Shown one piece after another: positions 63,412 to 64,000 of a stretch of DNA of 64,000 bases. The stretch's first letter is position 1, and every line of letters starts with the position of its first letter. The stretch lies in contig NZ_JARHUI010000003.1 of assembly GCF_029222925.1 (NCBI RefSeq), positions 603,721 through 667,720 on the forward strand, given 5' to 3'. The position numbers and the translations under genes were made by a program. The stretch comes from Algoriphagus sp. CAU 1675 (GTDB lineage Bacteria; Bacteroidota; Bacteroidia; Cytophagales; Cyclobacteriaceae). The notes below the pieces were generated by a model. That model was given only the letters and a program-made list of their open reading frames with translations. It was not told the DNA's origin and searched no databases.

Positions 63412-64000
63412 TTAGATTGATTTAGCAAACTCTTGGTGCATTACCTCTGCAATTTTCTCTTGATCATGAAAAGTGAGGCTTACCGAACTTGGAAGGCATA
63501 TCCCTTTTTCAAACAAGTTGGCCGCCACTTTTCCTCCAAAGAATTGAATATCATTAAATACAGGTTGTAAATGCAAAGGTTTCCAAAGGAATCTTGTTTC
63601 AATTTGGTTTTTCATCAATACCACACGTAAATGGTCGTTTGAAAAACCCGTAATTTTCTCGTCAAGTAGTATAGTGCTCAACCAATAATTAGAATAAACT
63701 CCATTCCCTTCATTTTGAAATTGAACTCCGGGGAAGGTTGCTAAAAGCTTCTTGTAATTTTCATTAATGCTTCTTCTCTTTTCAATAAACTTATCCAATT
63801 GCTCCAATTGGGCCAAGCCAATAGAAGCCGCCAAATTGTTCATTTTGTAATTGTAGCCAATCTCCAAGTGCTGGTAATAGGGTAAATCTTCTCTTGCCTG
63901 GGTAGAAAGATGCCTTGCTTTTTGGGCCAATCCCGGTTTATTGCAGATCAGGGCTCCCCCTCCTCCACTTGTTATAATTTTATTTCCATTGAAAGAAAAA
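63412..64000 (-). CDS. DegT/DnrJ/EryC1/StrS aminotransferase (5' part outside window)
   Basis: The C-terminal about 196 codons are visible; the frame is open to the edge at 64000. The first visible residues FSFNGNKIITSGGGG contain the PLP-binding lysine (SFNGNK). GYNYKMNNLAASIGLAQLEQLD is the family signature, and the remainder with SNYWLSTILL and LWKPLH fits PglE/WecE-type sugar aminotransferases. It would aminate the 4-keto sugar made by the PglF-like dehydratase. Four bases separate it from the sugar transferase. Confidence 0.93.
   Translation of the reverse strand, partial: FSFNGNKIITSGGGGALICNKPGLAQKARHLSTQAREDLPYYQHLEIGYNYKMNNLAASIGLAQLEQLDKFIEKRRSINENYKKLLATFPGVQFQNEGNGVYSNYWLSTILLDEKITGFSNDHLRVVLMKNQIETRFLWKPLHLQPVFNDIQFFGGKVAANLFEKGICLPSSVSLTFHDQEKIAEVMHQEFAKSI

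Overview
The window looks like a chromosomal stretch from a member of the Bacteroidota, most likely a marine or soil Cytophagales bacterium (Cyclobacteriaceae/Algoriphagus-like). This rests on family content: a TonB-dependent receptor with a carboxypeptidase-regulatory-like N-domain, an IPExxxVDY protein next to pyruvate kinase, a PUR/DUF3276 protein, a DUF5103 type IX secretion plug protein, large periplasmic zinc proteases, and TAnnTTTG-type -7 promoter elements. The coding density is high and the gene content is mostly core. No rRNA, tRNA, insertion sequence or CRISPR array was seen.

Layout. 1-4.4 kb: start of an efflux adaptor gene (minus strand, cut by the window edge), divergent from a sigma-54 response regulator and its histidine kinase, then a small helical protein. 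4.4-13.2 kb, minus strand: TonB receptor, small membrane protein, GH3 beta-glucosidase, penicillin-acylase lipoprotein and aldo/keto reductase. 13.3-20.8 kb: pfkA, a small membrane protein, miaA, a five-gene operon (REC-HPt, response regulator, unknown, metallo-hydrolase, NFACT/RqcH-like), then pyk. 20.8-26.8 kb: IPExxxVDY-pyk divergent from acpP-fabF-rnc-nadE-lgt, with yidD convergent. 26.8-38.1 kb: envelope genes (Omp85-like barrel, PorV/PorQ-like barrel, HhH-plus-barrel protein, metzincin-like protease), M3 oligopeptidase, AI-2E exporter and TPR lipoprotein. 38.1-48.5 kb: soluble hybrid kinase, aconitase, AtoE-type transporter divergent from a 7TM kinase, LuxC-like acyl-CoA reductase divergent from a two-cluster ferredoxin. 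48.6-60 kb: PUR protein, second AI-2E transporter, ychF, a lone Cas6-type protein, T9SS plug protein with an ABC-F ATPase, a sorbosone dehydrogenase-like lipoprotein, a DnaQ/GIY-YIG fusion and an FAD oxidoreductase. 60-64 kb: surface-sugar genes (PglF-like dehydratase, sugar transferase, aminotransferase cut by the edge) interrupted by an 819-base non-coding block carrying a MITE-like inverted-repeat element.

How genes work together. The first genes form a sensor-regulator-efflux module. The hybrid kinase has a receiver but no HPt, while the REC-HPt and single-REC proteins have no kinase, so together they could make a complete phosphorelay. acpP/fabF serve fatty-acid synthesis; lgt, yidD and the barrel proteins serve envelope biogenesis; dehydratase, aminotransferase and sugar transferase would make and load an amino-dideoxy sugar on a lipid carrier.

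Most unusual item: a Cas6-family protein with the glycine-rich RNA-binding loop but no CRISPR array or other cas gene in the window, lying among translation- and RNA-associated genes. Next are the NFACT protein with a Glu-Arg in place of the family Asp-Arg pair, the HhH/outer-membrane-barrel pair, and the inverted-repeat element near 62.4 kb.
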